Translations under genes and position numbers: made by a program
In this document: one piece after another, positions 10,735 to 23,000 of the stretch
Position numbering within the stretch: the first letter of the stretch is position 1
Layout: each line of letters opens with the position of its first letter
Source: Erodium maritimum
Lineage: Eukaryota; Streptophyta; Magnoliopsida; Geraniales; Geraniaceae
DNA length: 64,000 nt
NCBI GenBank assembly: GCA_963921825.1
Contig: OY997591.1
Coordinates: forward strand, 50,737,825-50,801,824
Direction: 5' to 3'
The notes under the pieces: model-generated
What the model was told of the DNA's origin: nothing
Database searches by the model: none
Seen by the model: the letters and a program-made list of their open reading frames with translations, nothing else

Positions 10735-13700
10735 TGTCACACCCCAATTTCAGTAAACCGAACTCGGGACGCGAACATTTAAAACATAAAAACACTTGAA
10801 ACCTGTTTTGAATAAATGCTTTGAATTACCATTTAGTTATCAAAATAATAATCTTTACAATACAAAAACGTCCCAACAAGTGGACAAGGCACAATATCCA
10901 TCACTAGACTAAAAAAAAAGACCAGACTCCGCTCCTAGCTCCACAAGCTTCAAGAGCTAACCTAGTCCGTCCGGTGATCAGTACCTGTAGGAAAAGCAGC
11001 TAGGGGTGAGCGTTCGCTCACCACCACAGATAACAGACTGACTATGGCATAATTAGTAGATAAAGCCAGTAACACCAAAACCAAACCCAACACCGGGACT
11101 ACAGTCCCCAACTCAAGTACCCAACTGACCCACAACCCGTTACTTTCCCCAACAGACTCAACACTTGATAAAGTAATGTAGACCCGACACAACTATCGAC
11201 GACCTCCTCCAAGGACACGACAGAAAGACTACACAACGCCAAACAAGATCACAAAGGATCGCACACCAGCTGCTCAGTAACCAATCTCAATCAGGTCAGG
11301 GTTCGACCTATCGCAATTCCTCGACATGAAGTCGGATCAGGCTGTCGACCTTTCGAACTCGCAATTCATCGACACTAAGTCGGATCAGGCTGTCGACCTT
11401 TCGAACTCGCAATTCATCGACACTAAGTCGGATCAGGCTGTCGACCTTTCGAACTCGCAATTCATCGACACTAAGTCGGATCAGGCTGTCGACCTTTCGA
11501 ACTCACAACTTCAGGTAACCACAATCACAATCACAGGCAAGTTCAACCACACAGGCGCTCAAGGCCACTCAAGACACCTAATCAATCAAGACTCGGGTTC
11601 AACAACCCCACGGGCACTCACTGCCACTCAAGACACACCAACGGTCAAGACTCGGGTTCAAAAACCCCACGGCACTCACTGCCACTCAAGACAAACCAAC
11701 GGTCAAGACTCGGGTTCAACAACCCCACGGCACTCACTGCCACTCAAGACACACCAACGGTCAAGACTCGGGTTCAATAACCCCACGGCACTCACTACCA
11801 CTCAAGACACACCAACGGTCAAGACTCGGGTTCAACAACCCCACGACACTCACTGCCACTCAAGACACACCAACGGTCAAGACTCGGGTTCAACAACCCC
11901 ACGGCACTCACGACCACTCCAAAACATCAACAGTAAGACACGGGCACTCATGGCCACCCAAGACACCAATTTAAATACACGGGCTCTCATGGCCACCCAA
12001 GACACCAACAATTAAAATACGGGCTCTCATGGCCACCCAAGACACCAACAATTAAATACGGGCTCTCATGGCCACCCAAGACACCAATTTAAATACACGG
12101 GCTCTCAAGGCCACCCAAACTCAACAATAAATAACGCACAACAACCTCTGGCATACTCGATGCCTCCAACAGTCCTAAGATCACTAGTTTCACAAACAAC
12201 CTCCGGGCATGGTCATATGCCTCCAGTAATTCAATTATCGCTAAGTTCTCTGTTCCTACGACACTACTAAGTGTCACATGCCTTTCTCTTAAACGCTACA
12301 ATCCCGTATCATGCTTTTCTAATATTTAAATAAATCTACTCAACCCACGACACCCCGGTGTCACATGCAATTCTACTATTAACCTTCCCTAATCAGGGCC
12401 GAGATCCGGCTACTTTTCCCTACCTCAACCGAACAGCACCTGCTACGTTTCCTAGCTGCTGACGTTCTGGCTCGCTACCTCCGGGCTTCACTTCGATCGA
12501 AGCCGGACGCTAAAGAAAACACGAAAGCCATACTGAGAGGCGGTTCCCAGGTTAATTCAAAGGTCACGATTTGTCCAGTTTAAAACCGACAGTTGTCCCT
12601 TAAACTCGAGCGGGATAAAAGCGGAATTACGGCGAATCGGGTTTGAGTCCCCGAGCATCGAAATCGGTGCATGTTTCCGAAGCATGGTCCTAATGCACGA
12701 ATCCCGAGGTCCGGTTCAGCGGTCCGCTTTTGTTCCGTTCTAGGTCCGGTTAACGTCCAGTTTAAACACTCGGTTACCAAAAACGACTTCGGTTCGTTCC
12801 AGAGTCTAAAACCGTCTAAAAACAAAACTGATTTCAAACCCTTTTTTATTTCACTGCTTTTCGTTTTAAAACCTTTTAAATTAAACCAGATCCAGTTTTA
12901 TCTTGATTTTCCTTTCAATTTCAAATGATTTTTTTTCCAACCGAAACAGATCAAAAAGAACTCGTTTTCAACAAATCGAAACTGAAACTCTTTTCTTTTT
13001 ATTTCTTTTCAACAAATCCCTTTTCTGATCTTTTCCATTCTCAAAGGTTCAAGTCCAGAATCCACAAGACGTTCCAGATCTACAATTTTATGTCCGAAAT
13101 ACAAAGATCGAACCTTTATTTCAAAACTCGTTTTATTTTCTTTCGTTCTATCTTTCTTTGATTTTTCTGTCTCAACCAAACCGATCCGGAACGACTCGGG
13201 AACAACCAAAAAAAAGAGAGGAAAACGGATTTGGTTCGGCCGGCCACCAGCGGAGACACTGCCGGCGACCTAAAGCCTCAAGGGCTCGAAACTCTCACTA
13301 TGGGGAACGGTGACGGGGACGGGTGTGGTGCGACGGACCACAGTGACCCTCCATCGCCACAGATCTGGACGATGTCGTCTCGTCCCAGATCTGGCGAGTT
13401 CGCCGGCGAGTCTGCGTGCGCGGCGACGGTGAAGCGTCCGGCCACATGCTGGAGAAGGAGGCTCGAGGGAGCTCGGGCGTGAGGACGCCGGAGAGCTCGG
13501 CTGAATCGCCGGTTGCGGATCTCACGGAGGGCGACGGTTCCGGGACGGAACCTGTGGGGCTTCTTCACGCCGCCGGTTGCTTAGAACCGAGAGAGATCTC
13601 GGGATTAGGACGAGGGAGATCGAATCTGGACGGAGAAGAGGCGGAGGCTCGGTGGTGGCATGGTGGCTGGACGGAGAGGGAAGGGAGATGGGGGCGGCGT

Positions 13701-14008
13701 GTCGTGCGGTGGTGGTCGGAAACAGACTCGGAGACGGCTGGAAGGTCGGATCTAAGGGAGGGCGGCGACGGACGTGAAGAGGGAGGTGGAGAGGGTCGGG
13801 TCAGAGAGAGGATGGAGGCGTGAGTTTAGGGTGAGACGAAGTCAAAGGGTTCAAACCCTAAAACTGAAGTTAAATACTTCAGGGCTTGGGCCGGGTCGCT
13901 AGTCGGGTCTGGCCCAGCCCGGTCCAGCTTTTTTTTTTAACAGACTCGTTCCCAACCTCGACGTTATTATTTAATAATTTAAACGTTAAACTTTTCTCGG
14001 TCTTTACA
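10735..14008 (-). mobile_element. Tekay-like Ty3/gypsy solo LTR no. 1 (inside Copia)
   Basis: A 3274-bp LTR on the minus strand begins TGTAAAGACCG at 14008 and ends TTGGGGTGTGACA at 10735. Perfect 5-bp target duplications, ACGAC, flank it at 10730-10734 and 14009-14013. No primer site or internal region is attached, so it is a solo LTR left by recombination. Its size and ends are typical of long-LTR Tekay/Del-type elements. The half near 10735-12420 is shared with the solo LTRs at 38982 and 60000. The half near 12425-14008 is not; it matches the LTR fragment at 59491-63790 instead. Confidence 0.88.
11326..12120. repeat. Tandem repeats inside solo LTR no. 1
   Basis: Three arrays follow each other. 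A unit of about 48 bp containing AAGTCGGATCAGGCTGTCGA occurs four times (11326-11510). A unit of about 59 bp containing CAAGACTCGGGTTCAACA occurs about six times (11580-11930). A unit of about 33 bp containing GGGCTCTCATGGCCACCCAA occurs about five times (11935-12120). The open reading frame running through them is a by-product of repeat periodicity. Confidence 0.85.
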
Positions 14009-14079
14009 ACGACCAATGTAAAGTATCAAAAGAGAATTTTATTATTTATCGAAGATGTAAGAAGGGAACTTTGTACATG

Positions 14080-14635
14080 GTAGAGATGCCAATACAAGAT
14101 ATTAATGTAGTTACCGATGAACCAGATCCTTTAACTCTATGACACCAACGACTTGTGCATATGAGTGAGAAAGGAATAAAGATGCCAGCTTCAAAAGGGA
14201 AGATTCCAGAACTGAAGAATGTGAAAATTAGTTTTTGAGAATCACGTGAATTCGAAAAGTAGAAACGAGTTAGCTATGTAAATTCTGGAAAGCCTCATAG
14301 GGTTACGAAGTTGGAAATGGTGCATTCGGACGTGTATGGACCCACTAAAGTTCCATCCATTGGATACTACACCACCTTAATCGATGATTCCACAAGAAAT
14401 GTATGGGTTTACTTTCTAAATCACAAAGATGAAGTTTTTAATACCTTTAAGAAGTGGAAAACTGTTGTTGAAGATGAAACTAACTTAAAAGTGAAGTGTT
14501 TAAAGTCTGACAATAGTGGTGAGTATAGTAGTGATGAGTTTATTTATTATTGTGATGAGCATGGTATGAACAGAACGTTGAACGAAAGAGCAAAAAGTAT
14601 GAGGATTCAAGAAGTATTGCCAAAAAGGTTATAGG
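14080..14635 (+). mobile_element. Copia integrase region
   Basis: To the right of the nested solo LTR lie the GAG-pre-integrase zinc region and the start of the integrase core, with LEMVHSDVYGP, YYTTLIDDSTRNVWVYFL and LKSDNSGEY, which are diagnostic of Copia integrases. Broken fossil. Confidence 0.88.
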
Positions 14636-15339
14636 CAGATGCAGTGAACACAGCAACATACCTAATCAATGTGGACCCTCAGTTCCTTTAGGATTCAAGA
14701 AGAAGAATGGTGTGGAAAAGAGGTAAATCTTTAATATTTGTGAGTCTTTGTTTGTGTTTCTTATGTTAGAGTAAAGGATTCTTGCAGAGACAAGCTAGAT
14801 CCAAAAGAAAGGAAGTGTGTATTAATTGGTTATGGATATGATGACAACGAGTATAGATTCTGGGATGAGTCAAAGATGAAAGTCATCAGAAGTAGAGATG
14901 TCACGTTATGTGAAAGTGCTATGTATAAAGATCGCTTGGGTGTGGAACAGGAAACCGCTAAAGAACCTGAAGGAAAAGAAGAAGCAATGTTGGAAGATAT
15001 TACAGAAGAATATCTTACAGGCAGTAGTGAGAGTTAAGTATAGAAAAATAACGAAGAGATACTACCGGCTACCCAATAGATGAAGGGAGGAGATCGAGTA
15101 GAATTTTAAGACCTCCCAAACGTTTCTCTCCATCATGCTCTTCTTGGGCCTGTCTCAAGGTGGGGGTCAAAATGTTTGGGTGCTCCCTTACTTCTACATA
15201 AGTATAGGTTGAGACCAAATATTTCTTGATAAATCAACCTTAAAAATTTCTTTAAGAATCAAAAAAGTTTGGTGCACCCTTGCTTCTACATAAGTAAGGT
15301 GGAGACCAAATAATCTTGATACACCTTACTTTGTGGATA

Positions 15340-16870
15340 AAAAAAAGATGGGTGATTCGATTAAGCAGGAGTCAGCCATAGATGAAAAGATGAAGTCTTT
15401 TGAAAAGAATGAAACTTGGTCATTGACTAAGTTACTGGTTGGGAAGAAGACTTCACAAAATAAATGGTGTTCAGGGTTAAGGAAGAACATGATGGTTGGA
15501 AGAGGTATAAGGCAAGGTTAGTGGTCAAAGGCTTTCAACAGAAAAAAGAGATTGGCTACAACGAGATATTCTCTCCGGTAGTCAAGATGACTACTATTAG
15601 TCTTGTATTGGTATTGTGGTTGTAGAGGATCTTCATCTATAACAAATAGATATGAAGACCATGTTCTTACATGGTGATCTTGATTAAGATATGTATATGG
15701 TACAACCCGATGGTTTTTAGAGAGCTAGGAGTGAAGACCTAGTTTGCAAACTGTAGAAAAGTTTGTATGCTTTGAAACAAGCACCAAGACAATGGTACTT
15801 GAAGTTTAAAATTTTTATGATAAGGAGTGTATACTCAAGGTGTGTCATGGATCATTGTTGCTATGTCAAGCATTTCAATGGATCCTACATCATATTATTG
15901 TTGTACGTTGATGACATGTTGAGTACATGATCCAACATGGTGGAAACTAACAACTTAAAGAGAAAGATGCCTGAAGAGTTTGAGATGGAGGACTTAGGCG
16001 CAACGAAGAAAATAATCGTAATGAATATTAGTAGGGATCAGTCTGATGGAAGTTTAAAGTTATCTCAAGAGAAGTACATTGAGAATATTTTGAACAACTT
16101 TAGTCTCCAAGATGCTAAGATAAGAAATACAGCGTTGGGAAGTCACTTCAAACTCACTCAAAAGAAGTCACCTAAAACGGATAAAGACAAGGATAAAATG
16201 GCTAAGGTCTCGTACACATCGGTAGTGGGCAGTTTGATGTATGCAATGGTTTGAACAAGGACAAACACTGCACATGCAGTGGGAGTTGTTAGTAGATTTG
16301 TGTCTAATCATGGTAGAGGGCATTGTGAAGGAGTCAAGTGGTTGTTTCGCGACTTGAAAGGCATTTAAAATGTTGCACTACATTTTTAGAAGAAGGAAAT
16401 GATGTATAATGGTTTTCTAATGAAAACTTAAGTGTATGCTTGGATATAAGGAAGATTACTACGGGATACATCTTCACTTTGGTTGGCACGATAGTTAATT
16501 GTATGTCTCGACTACAGGAGATTGTTTCTGTTTCAACCACTGAAGTAGAGTGCATGGATATTTCAAAAGCCAGAAAGGAAATGATTTGGCTGAAGAATTT
16601 CTTGGAGGACTTAAGAAAGAAATAGGCGGACAATGCTTTGTATAATGACATTCAGAGCGTCATTCATCTTGTCAAGAATCTCGTATTTCATGCTAGGACA
16701 AAGCATATCCAGTTGAGATATCATTTCATTAGAGGATTAATGAATGATGGTACTTTATCCTTGACAAAAATTCTTGGGTCAAATAATCCTGCAGATATGT
16801 TGACCAAGGTGGTTACCATGGAGAAGATGAAGTTATGTGTAACTTTAGCTGGCCTTCTCAATTAGTTTAA
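15340..16870 (+). mobile_element. Copia reverse transcriptase and RNase H region
   Basis: Plus-strand pieces match plant Copia reverse transcriptase (FEKNETWSLTKL; MPEEFEMEDLGATKKI; YTSVVGSLMYAM) and RNase H (TGYIFTLVGTIVNCMSRLQE; TEVECMDISKARKEMIWLK; RTKHIQLRYHFIR; NPADMLTKV). The order and spacing to the 3' LTR are normal for Copia. Broken in several places. Confidence 0.9.
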
Positions 16871-16982
16871 GGAAGATTCACACTATCTTAGGAGCTTATT
16901 AATTGAGCATTGGGGGTGTTATTGGAGTTACATGAGTGGGAGTGAAGTGAAGACATTCATGAACAGTCTCCAAGTGAGAGAT

Positions 16983-17321
16983 TGTTAGGGTTTGGTGGAG
17001 ACTTCCTATTAGTTTTAGGAAAGTTATATTCTTCCTAATAGGTTTAGGTAAGCGGCTAGGGTATGTAATTAGAACATATAACCTGATAGGATTAGGAAAC
17101 CTAATTCCTATCTATTTACCAATTGTCTTCTCCTATAAACATCATGTACTTGTAAACCCAAAATTTGTTCATTTTTAGCAAGAACAATAAGAAGAGAGTA
17201 GTGAGGCCATGGACGTAGGCCAATTGTCGAATCACGTAAATTCTCGTGTTCTTGTATGATTGCTTATTTTCTCTTGGTTTCTTCTTGCTTGAACATTGTT
17301 CCATGTTTTTATACCCCAACA
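16983..17321 (+). repeat. Copia 3' LTR
   Basis: This 339-bp direct repeat of the 5' LTR begins TGTTAGGGTTTGG after a purine-rich stretch (CCAAGTGAGAGAT, the likely polypurine tract) and ends TACCCCAACA. It contains the likely promoter and polyadenylation regions in the same arrangement as the left copy. Confidence 0.92.
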
Positions 17322-17752
17322 AAATTCACCCTAGAACCTCCACCAAGCTTCTAGTGTATCCCAACATACCCGAACAGGGAGCTAAACTCATAATCATTTG
17401 ACATAAACAAGATATGGCTAAACGTGAAAGAGTTCTCTGGTTTATCCAATTGGCTGAGTTCTAATCAGAAGAATCTTATAATTATGGTTTGTAACCCGAG
17501 AAGTGGGGATTGAAGATTACTGAAGGGGGGTGGATTAACGAGTTTTTTCTTTTTGCACACTTATACCAATTTAAAATGAGATCTCCATTCTTCACAACAA
17601 TTACAACGTCGGGTAGTGGAATGCGTGGATATCTAGGGGATAGGCAACGATTGGATCTATTAAGATGATGATCAAAAATGTCTCAAACATCATTACCCGT
17701 CAGTTGTAGAAAATTCTTTGATATGAAATTATAATCGGGTCCTCAAATATTC
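17322..17752. other. Unassigned segment right of Copia
   Basis: AT-rich sequence without a convincing gene. It is probably the continuation of 9051-9274 on the far side of the Copia insertion. I see no domain in either strand that I can name. Confidence 0.3.
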
Positions 17753-17766
17753 CTTTGATCTTATAA

Positions 17767-19415
17767 ATTTTTTTTTATCAGCAATTTTTTTTTATAAAAC
17801 CAATCAGCTACAAAGTGTAGCCAATGGTCAAGGGCGAGGCCCTCAGTACAACCAAACAAACAGATATTTCCAACAAGGGGAAAACAAACTACAACCAGGT
17901 CTCAGAAACACAAAGGGAACACAGCCCAACAACTACACAACAATGGGCCAAGCCCAACTAACAGACCACCAAAGCCCACGCAGGGGCAAACCAGAAACAG
18001 AAAACGAGCCACACAGGCCCAACCAGAAAAAATAAACCTAAGCCTACACGAAGGAAGACCCAAACTCGAGCCCCACGCCTGCCAAACGCGCCCCGAACCG
18101 GCACCGGACAGCTTCCGACACCACACTCCTCAAACGAGTCCGACCACCACCGGCCGGGCAAAACCACGAACCAAGAGAGAGTCGGCGCAGTAGACATCCA
18201 ATACAGATCCGAGCACTCCACCAAAGCAGTACCACAATGGCACTTCCGCTTCCAAGTCTCCTCCCCAAACCAAGATAACTCTTTCTCCACAAAACACCAA
18301 CCAAATACCCGGAACCCCAAAAAGGAATTACCAGGACGACTAACCCTCACCCTTAGTCCTCAATTCAAGCCTCTAGAACCTCTATTCACCGGTCTTCATC
18401 ACGCCGTTAGGCTACATCCCAACAAAGGCCAACACCTATTATTGGGCCTCACCCACACGAGGATGAGGGTATGAAGCATGTGACAGAAGTAATGGAGGCT
18501 GAATTAAAACGACAAAGGAAAGAGGAAGAAGACTAGTCAGATCTGGTGGCTCTCAGATCTCAGATGAGATCCCGACGGTGGTCAACACCAAACCGACGAC
18601 CCGAAGGGGAGAGATCAAGCTCATTAGAGCTGATTTTCCAGATCTGATAGAGAAGTAGTAAAGTGAAGAGAGGAAGAGCAACTCTTACCGAGGAAGAGAG
18701 AAACCACTCCAGCAACACCAGATCTGACGACCCGAAGAGGAGAAAATCCGCCCAGATCTCCGAACACTCCACCACAAGGCCACACACAAGGCCCAAACCC
18801 CTCGCACGCCGACGAGGCTCGGAATCACCCAAGAACAGAAGTGAAGGGAACGGAATCGACGCAGAGCACCCCACCGCAAGCAGTCGGCGACCGGAGAAGA
18901 CAAGGAGCAAAGACGACGAGCAAAGCCCAAAAACTCGTCATCCACCCAGAGGTAGAAAAACGCCCCACCCAGAGCAGGGACAAACGCCGCCGAAGAAGGA
19001 GAACCACCGTGTCACCGAAGGAGGAAGGAAATCGCAGAGGAAGAGGGGTAGGGATCTAGGGTTAAGAGGGGAGAAAAAGTGACGCCGCCCACCGATTAAG
19101 GTGTAGATCTGGAGCCAACGCCTCCAAGGATGAAGGCGAAGGCTTCCCACATCCAGATCTACAAATCAAGTCGGCCGGAGACGCGGAGAGAGGGCGGAGT
19201 CGCGGAAAAAGGTGAAGGAAGAAGCGGAAAGAGGGGCTCCGAAGCTAGGAAGAAAGGAAGGGAGACGGAGGAGAGGAACCCGACGATAACCATGGCCGGA
19301 AGCCATGGCCACCGCCGGGAACCGAAGGAAAGCGAGAAAACGAAGCGGCGCGGTTAGGGTTAGGAGAAGAGAGAAGCGAGAGCTTCTCACTCTATTGGGA
19401 ACAAACTTGTTTTTA
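17767..19415 (-). mobile_element. Non-autonomous LINE-mobilised element, 1.65 kb
   Basis: This element has the hallmarks of target-primed retrotransposition. A T-run at the left (an A-tail on the minus strand) is preceded by TTGCTGATA, and identical 14-bp target duplications, CTTTGATCTTATAA, lie at 17753-17766 and 19416-19429. The body is GC-rich and encodes no endonuclease or reverse transcriptase. The 5' part resembles a leader (TCTCCTAACCCTAACC) followed by short open stretches. It shares the tail motif with the LINE ending at 2898, so it was probably moved by that kind of LINE. It could be an internally deleted LINE or a retrocopied transcript. Confidence 0.75.
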
Positions 19416-19429
19416 CTTTGATCTTATAA

Positions 19430-19990
19430 TTGAAACGACCCTTTAACATTGTATCAGGATAACGGCTTCTCATGAACATGCTTTCGAATCTCATTCTTTT
19501 CAAAATACTAATTATTTATCTAATAATCCCTAACGTGGATTTCTATTTCGTTATCCTTGGTCTCAAAATTTCGACTATTCTTTTTCCAGCTTCCTATTAA
19601 AGATGAGTGAGCTACAAGAGGAAAGAAAAGATGGAATAGATTTAGAGAGAGCCGGTAAGATACTCCCGCAGGCTAACACCTTATTCCAAACACGCCATGA
19701 TCGGTCATAGAGCAGTAGAAGATGACTGCAGTCTTTGAATGCCATGTTGCAGAATGGGCAGAAACTGTAGGAAATGGAGATGCTCGTGCCTCTATCCTCC
19801 AAACAAACACTTCCGAGGATAGTTTAAGAGGAACTCGACTTAAATTGTGGATCAGCTATGAACACATTAAGGGAACAAACATGTATGAATTTTTTATATT
19901 GAAATTGATTTTACATGCACACACACATTGGATAATAGTTTCCCCAAAGGGACTATGACTTTGAGTATCAAGTTGCAACACCATACATTC
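19430..19990. other. Spacer with a LINE zf-RVT relic
   Basis: On the minus strand (about 19590-19800) one stretch reads SFCPFCNMAFKDCSHLLLL followed by SWRVWNKVL, matching the zinc region of plant LINE proteins (C-x2-C ... C-x-H) but lacking the final Cys. The remainder, next to the kinase gene's 3' end, includes a short TATC microsatellite at about 20017-20030 and probably the gene's 3' untranslated region. Confidence 0.5.
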
Positions 19991-20024
19991 ACATTACAAC
20001 ACACCGCTGCTACAATCTATCTAT

Positions 20025-23000
20025 CTATCTGGGCATAATGGTGGGAACATATCCACTAACAAGATTACTGCCAGATACATCATCCAACGACACGTAAAGA
20101 TTCTTCATTGTAGATGATGAAGATGCAGACACTGCCTTTCCAGGGTCACTGATCACTGAATCTGGAGTTCGGCTATCCGATTCAGGTGTCATCACCCATA
20201 TGTTTTCAAGCTCCCTCACCACCTCTGCCATGGACGGCCGCTCGTCAGTCTCATCTTGGCAACACCTCAGCGCCAATGTCATGAACTTCTCTATGCATTC
20301 CGAAGGATATGATCCCATTTGTTGATCGATCACTGAGAAGATCAACCCAGATTGATACGCTGTATTCACCTGATATGCACCAAAACTCTACATTACCTAT
20401 GGATCCATGATGACAAACAAGAACAATAACAATTACAATAATAATGACATAAAAACAAAGGCCCATTTTCCCATAGTAATAATACCTCGTTACTTCATCC
20501 TTAACTGGTGTATTCCAAGAGATCAAACATAAAAGGTTTAAATGTAGAACACTACCCTTATGTATTGGTCACGAACAATAAGCTATCTAAAGTTTAAAAG
20601 TGTTAAAGGAAGGACCTTATGTTTTGGTTTACATGCCTTTATTAGTTGGTCGCATACCATTTACATGTCTTATGAATTGGTCACAGATCTTTTGCATATC
20701 TCCAATAATGACTAATATTTTAGGGTAGCTTACTATTCGTGACCAATACATAAGGGTAGGTTTCTACATTTAACCCAACATAAAATACAGCTCCATTAAC
20801 ATTTGCAAGGGATCAATGTTAAAGGTGAAGAATTCTATAATTACCTCTCGAACAATGTTTTTGCCATGCGAGATTGGATGCATCCCAGTCAAGAGCTCCA
20901 AAAATACAACACCAAGGCTATAAACATCACTCTTGTCTGTCAACTTGTGAGTTAAAAAGTACTCCGGGTCAAGGTAACCCTGCAATATTATTCCAAAGTA
21001 AGTGTTTATCAAACCCATAATCCCCGTCATCAAAATCTCTATATGCAATGGGTTAGATTGTGAATTATTACCATACACATACTTTAAAAAAGAAATGAAC
21101 TTACTGGGGTCCCTTTTACAACGGTAGAAACATGAGCAGGCAAGTTTCCTTCTAATTCTGGAACGGGCGCCAGGCGTGATAGTCCAAAATCAGCAACTTT
21201 AGCAGTAAATTTGGAATCCAGCAATATGTTGGTGGCCTTGATATCCCGGTGGAATATTGGAGGATCAGCTTCACTATGAAGATAAAGGATGCCCTTGGCT
21301 GAACCTATTGCTATTCTAATTCTCATAGCAAAACTCAACGGCGCTTTAGTTTTGCCTATACAATTCGGATAAATCAATATACAGACCTTAAACATTAGTC
21401 AAACCTTAATACACATTAGTAGTTCAAAGGACATGTACCTGAAAGGTGATCCCTCAAAGTGCCATTTGACATGAATTCATACACCAACATCTGTGTTCAC
21501 AATTATGCATTATCAACACAAAGAACATTGGTGCAGTGTATTTACTTTGGAAAAAGAATTACCTGTTCCCCTTCTTCATCACAAAATCCAAGCAAAGACA
21601 CAAGGTTACGGTGATGTAACCTGGACAACAATTCTATTTCCGTCAAGAACTCCTTCTCACCCTGTAACGATCCTTCCTGTGCACGCTTGATGGCCACAAC
21701 TGTCCCATCAGCTAGAGTGCCTTTATAGACCTTTCCATACCCACCTTGCCCAACTTGAGCGGAACTGTCAAAATTGTTTGTAGCGTGGGCCAGTTCTCCA
21801 TAGCTAAAACTCTTCACACCTTCAATCTTTAGGGATGCCCTTGATACTGCATATAATACCAGTGATTTTTTTTAAGAACAATACCCACAGATATAATGAT
21901 GTATTTTACAGTGGATCCATTTTGTGATGCACACCTTTACGTCTTTGTGAACCTGCATGGTGCTTCTTTAAGTGTGCTCTCAAGATAAGAAGAGTAACAA
22001 CTGCAGACAACGTAACAGCACCTGCAATTGTCCCTAGTACTATCCCGGCCAACGCACCCTTGCTTAAATTATATTTTGGAGAGGATGGAAATACTGCAAG
22101 ATTAATAAAAACAAAGTTTTACCATACCCTTCATCACATTTATGGCCTGTTTCAGGAAAGATCTATGACAGCATATTGAAAAGAAGAAGATTTATTAGAC
22201 TAACCATCCTTGTAAGGATCCAAGAGATCGATGCCTATAAGCTCATAAGGTCCAAAGATGTCGCTATCTGGGATAGTCCATCCTGTGAACATGCTCAGTA
22301 TGCGCCGGACCTCACTTCTGTTGAAAGTATTAGAGCTGTTAACATCGACATATATGGGGAAAAACTTCAAGTCAATTCCCAGTCGAGGTCCCTCCTCCCA
22401 AACAAAGGAGGCAATGTCCAGCTGGTAATGATGCAATAGGAGGCCACCAGTTATGTAATCCACAAATCTATCAAGGTATGGAGCAAAGTCCCAAAATCCA
22501 GGACTCTTCAACCGGTATTCAATTAGGAGAGGAGCAGCACAAAAGCAAGATACAGGATTGGTTCTCGAATATTCATATGGGGGTGGACATGCTTGAGCTG
22601 GACACTCATCACTTGTGTTTGTTGGACTCAAGAAGTCGCTTTCTTTCTCATCCTGAGAGCCACAGAACTGCTGACCAAAGTTGCTATTTGAGCATAAAGG
22701 ATTGCCTTGAAGCCTAGAAATTATTTGAAATTGCCACGTCTTAATGAACTAAAAATACTTGGGATATGAAGACTATGAAAGGGAGCAGGTAAAGAAACAT
22801 ACACAACAGTAACGTTCGGAGGTGGGTTTGTACTGCCTGAAATATTGGAAATCATATTGTTCTGAAAATCTCTGCAAAGGGAAACAGGCACAAAGCAGTG
22901 CTTAAGAAAACAAACATATGATATTCAACTCTGATCTAAAATAGTCGTCCACAGATTAGTAACTTTCTGACTCAGATAAAGGATGACAAGTTTGTAAAGA

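Larger units (their letters stand above)
9275..17321 (+). mobile_element. Ty1/Copia LTR retrotransposon fossil, broken, with a nested solo LTR
   Basis: Two direct LTRs (9275-9612 and 16983-17321) bound an interior with Copia order: gag, protease, integrase, reverse transcriptase, RNase H. Possible 5-bp flanks are AAATC on the left and AAATT on the right. By eye the LTRs are about 88 percent identical, suggesting an age of several million years. The coding region is broken in roughly ten or more places, and a 3.27 kb Tekay-like solo LTR has inserted into it (10735-14008). Without that insertion the element would be about 4.8 kb, a normal Copia size. Confidence 0.93.

Noticed and set aside
11326-11510. 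CRISPR-like array of regular repeats
   Set aside because: Units are directly adjacent with no unique spacers, in a plant LTR. It is an ordinary tandem repeat.
11326-12015. A 229-codon open reading frame (plus strand) with repeating KSDQAVDLSNSQ
   Set aside because: It runs exactly through tandem repeats inside a solo LTR. The periodicity keeps the frame open, and no domain or start context supports a gene.
13231-13823. Overlapping GC-rich frames on both strands
   Set aside because: They lie in the leader/U3 part of solo LTR no. 1, with no recognisable domain, and match non-coding LTR sequence near 63000-63300.
18663-19082. A 139-codon Arg/Pro-rich plus-strand gene
   Set aside because: Antisense to the body of the minus-strand LINE-mobilised element. 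The composition is low-complexity and there is no known domain.
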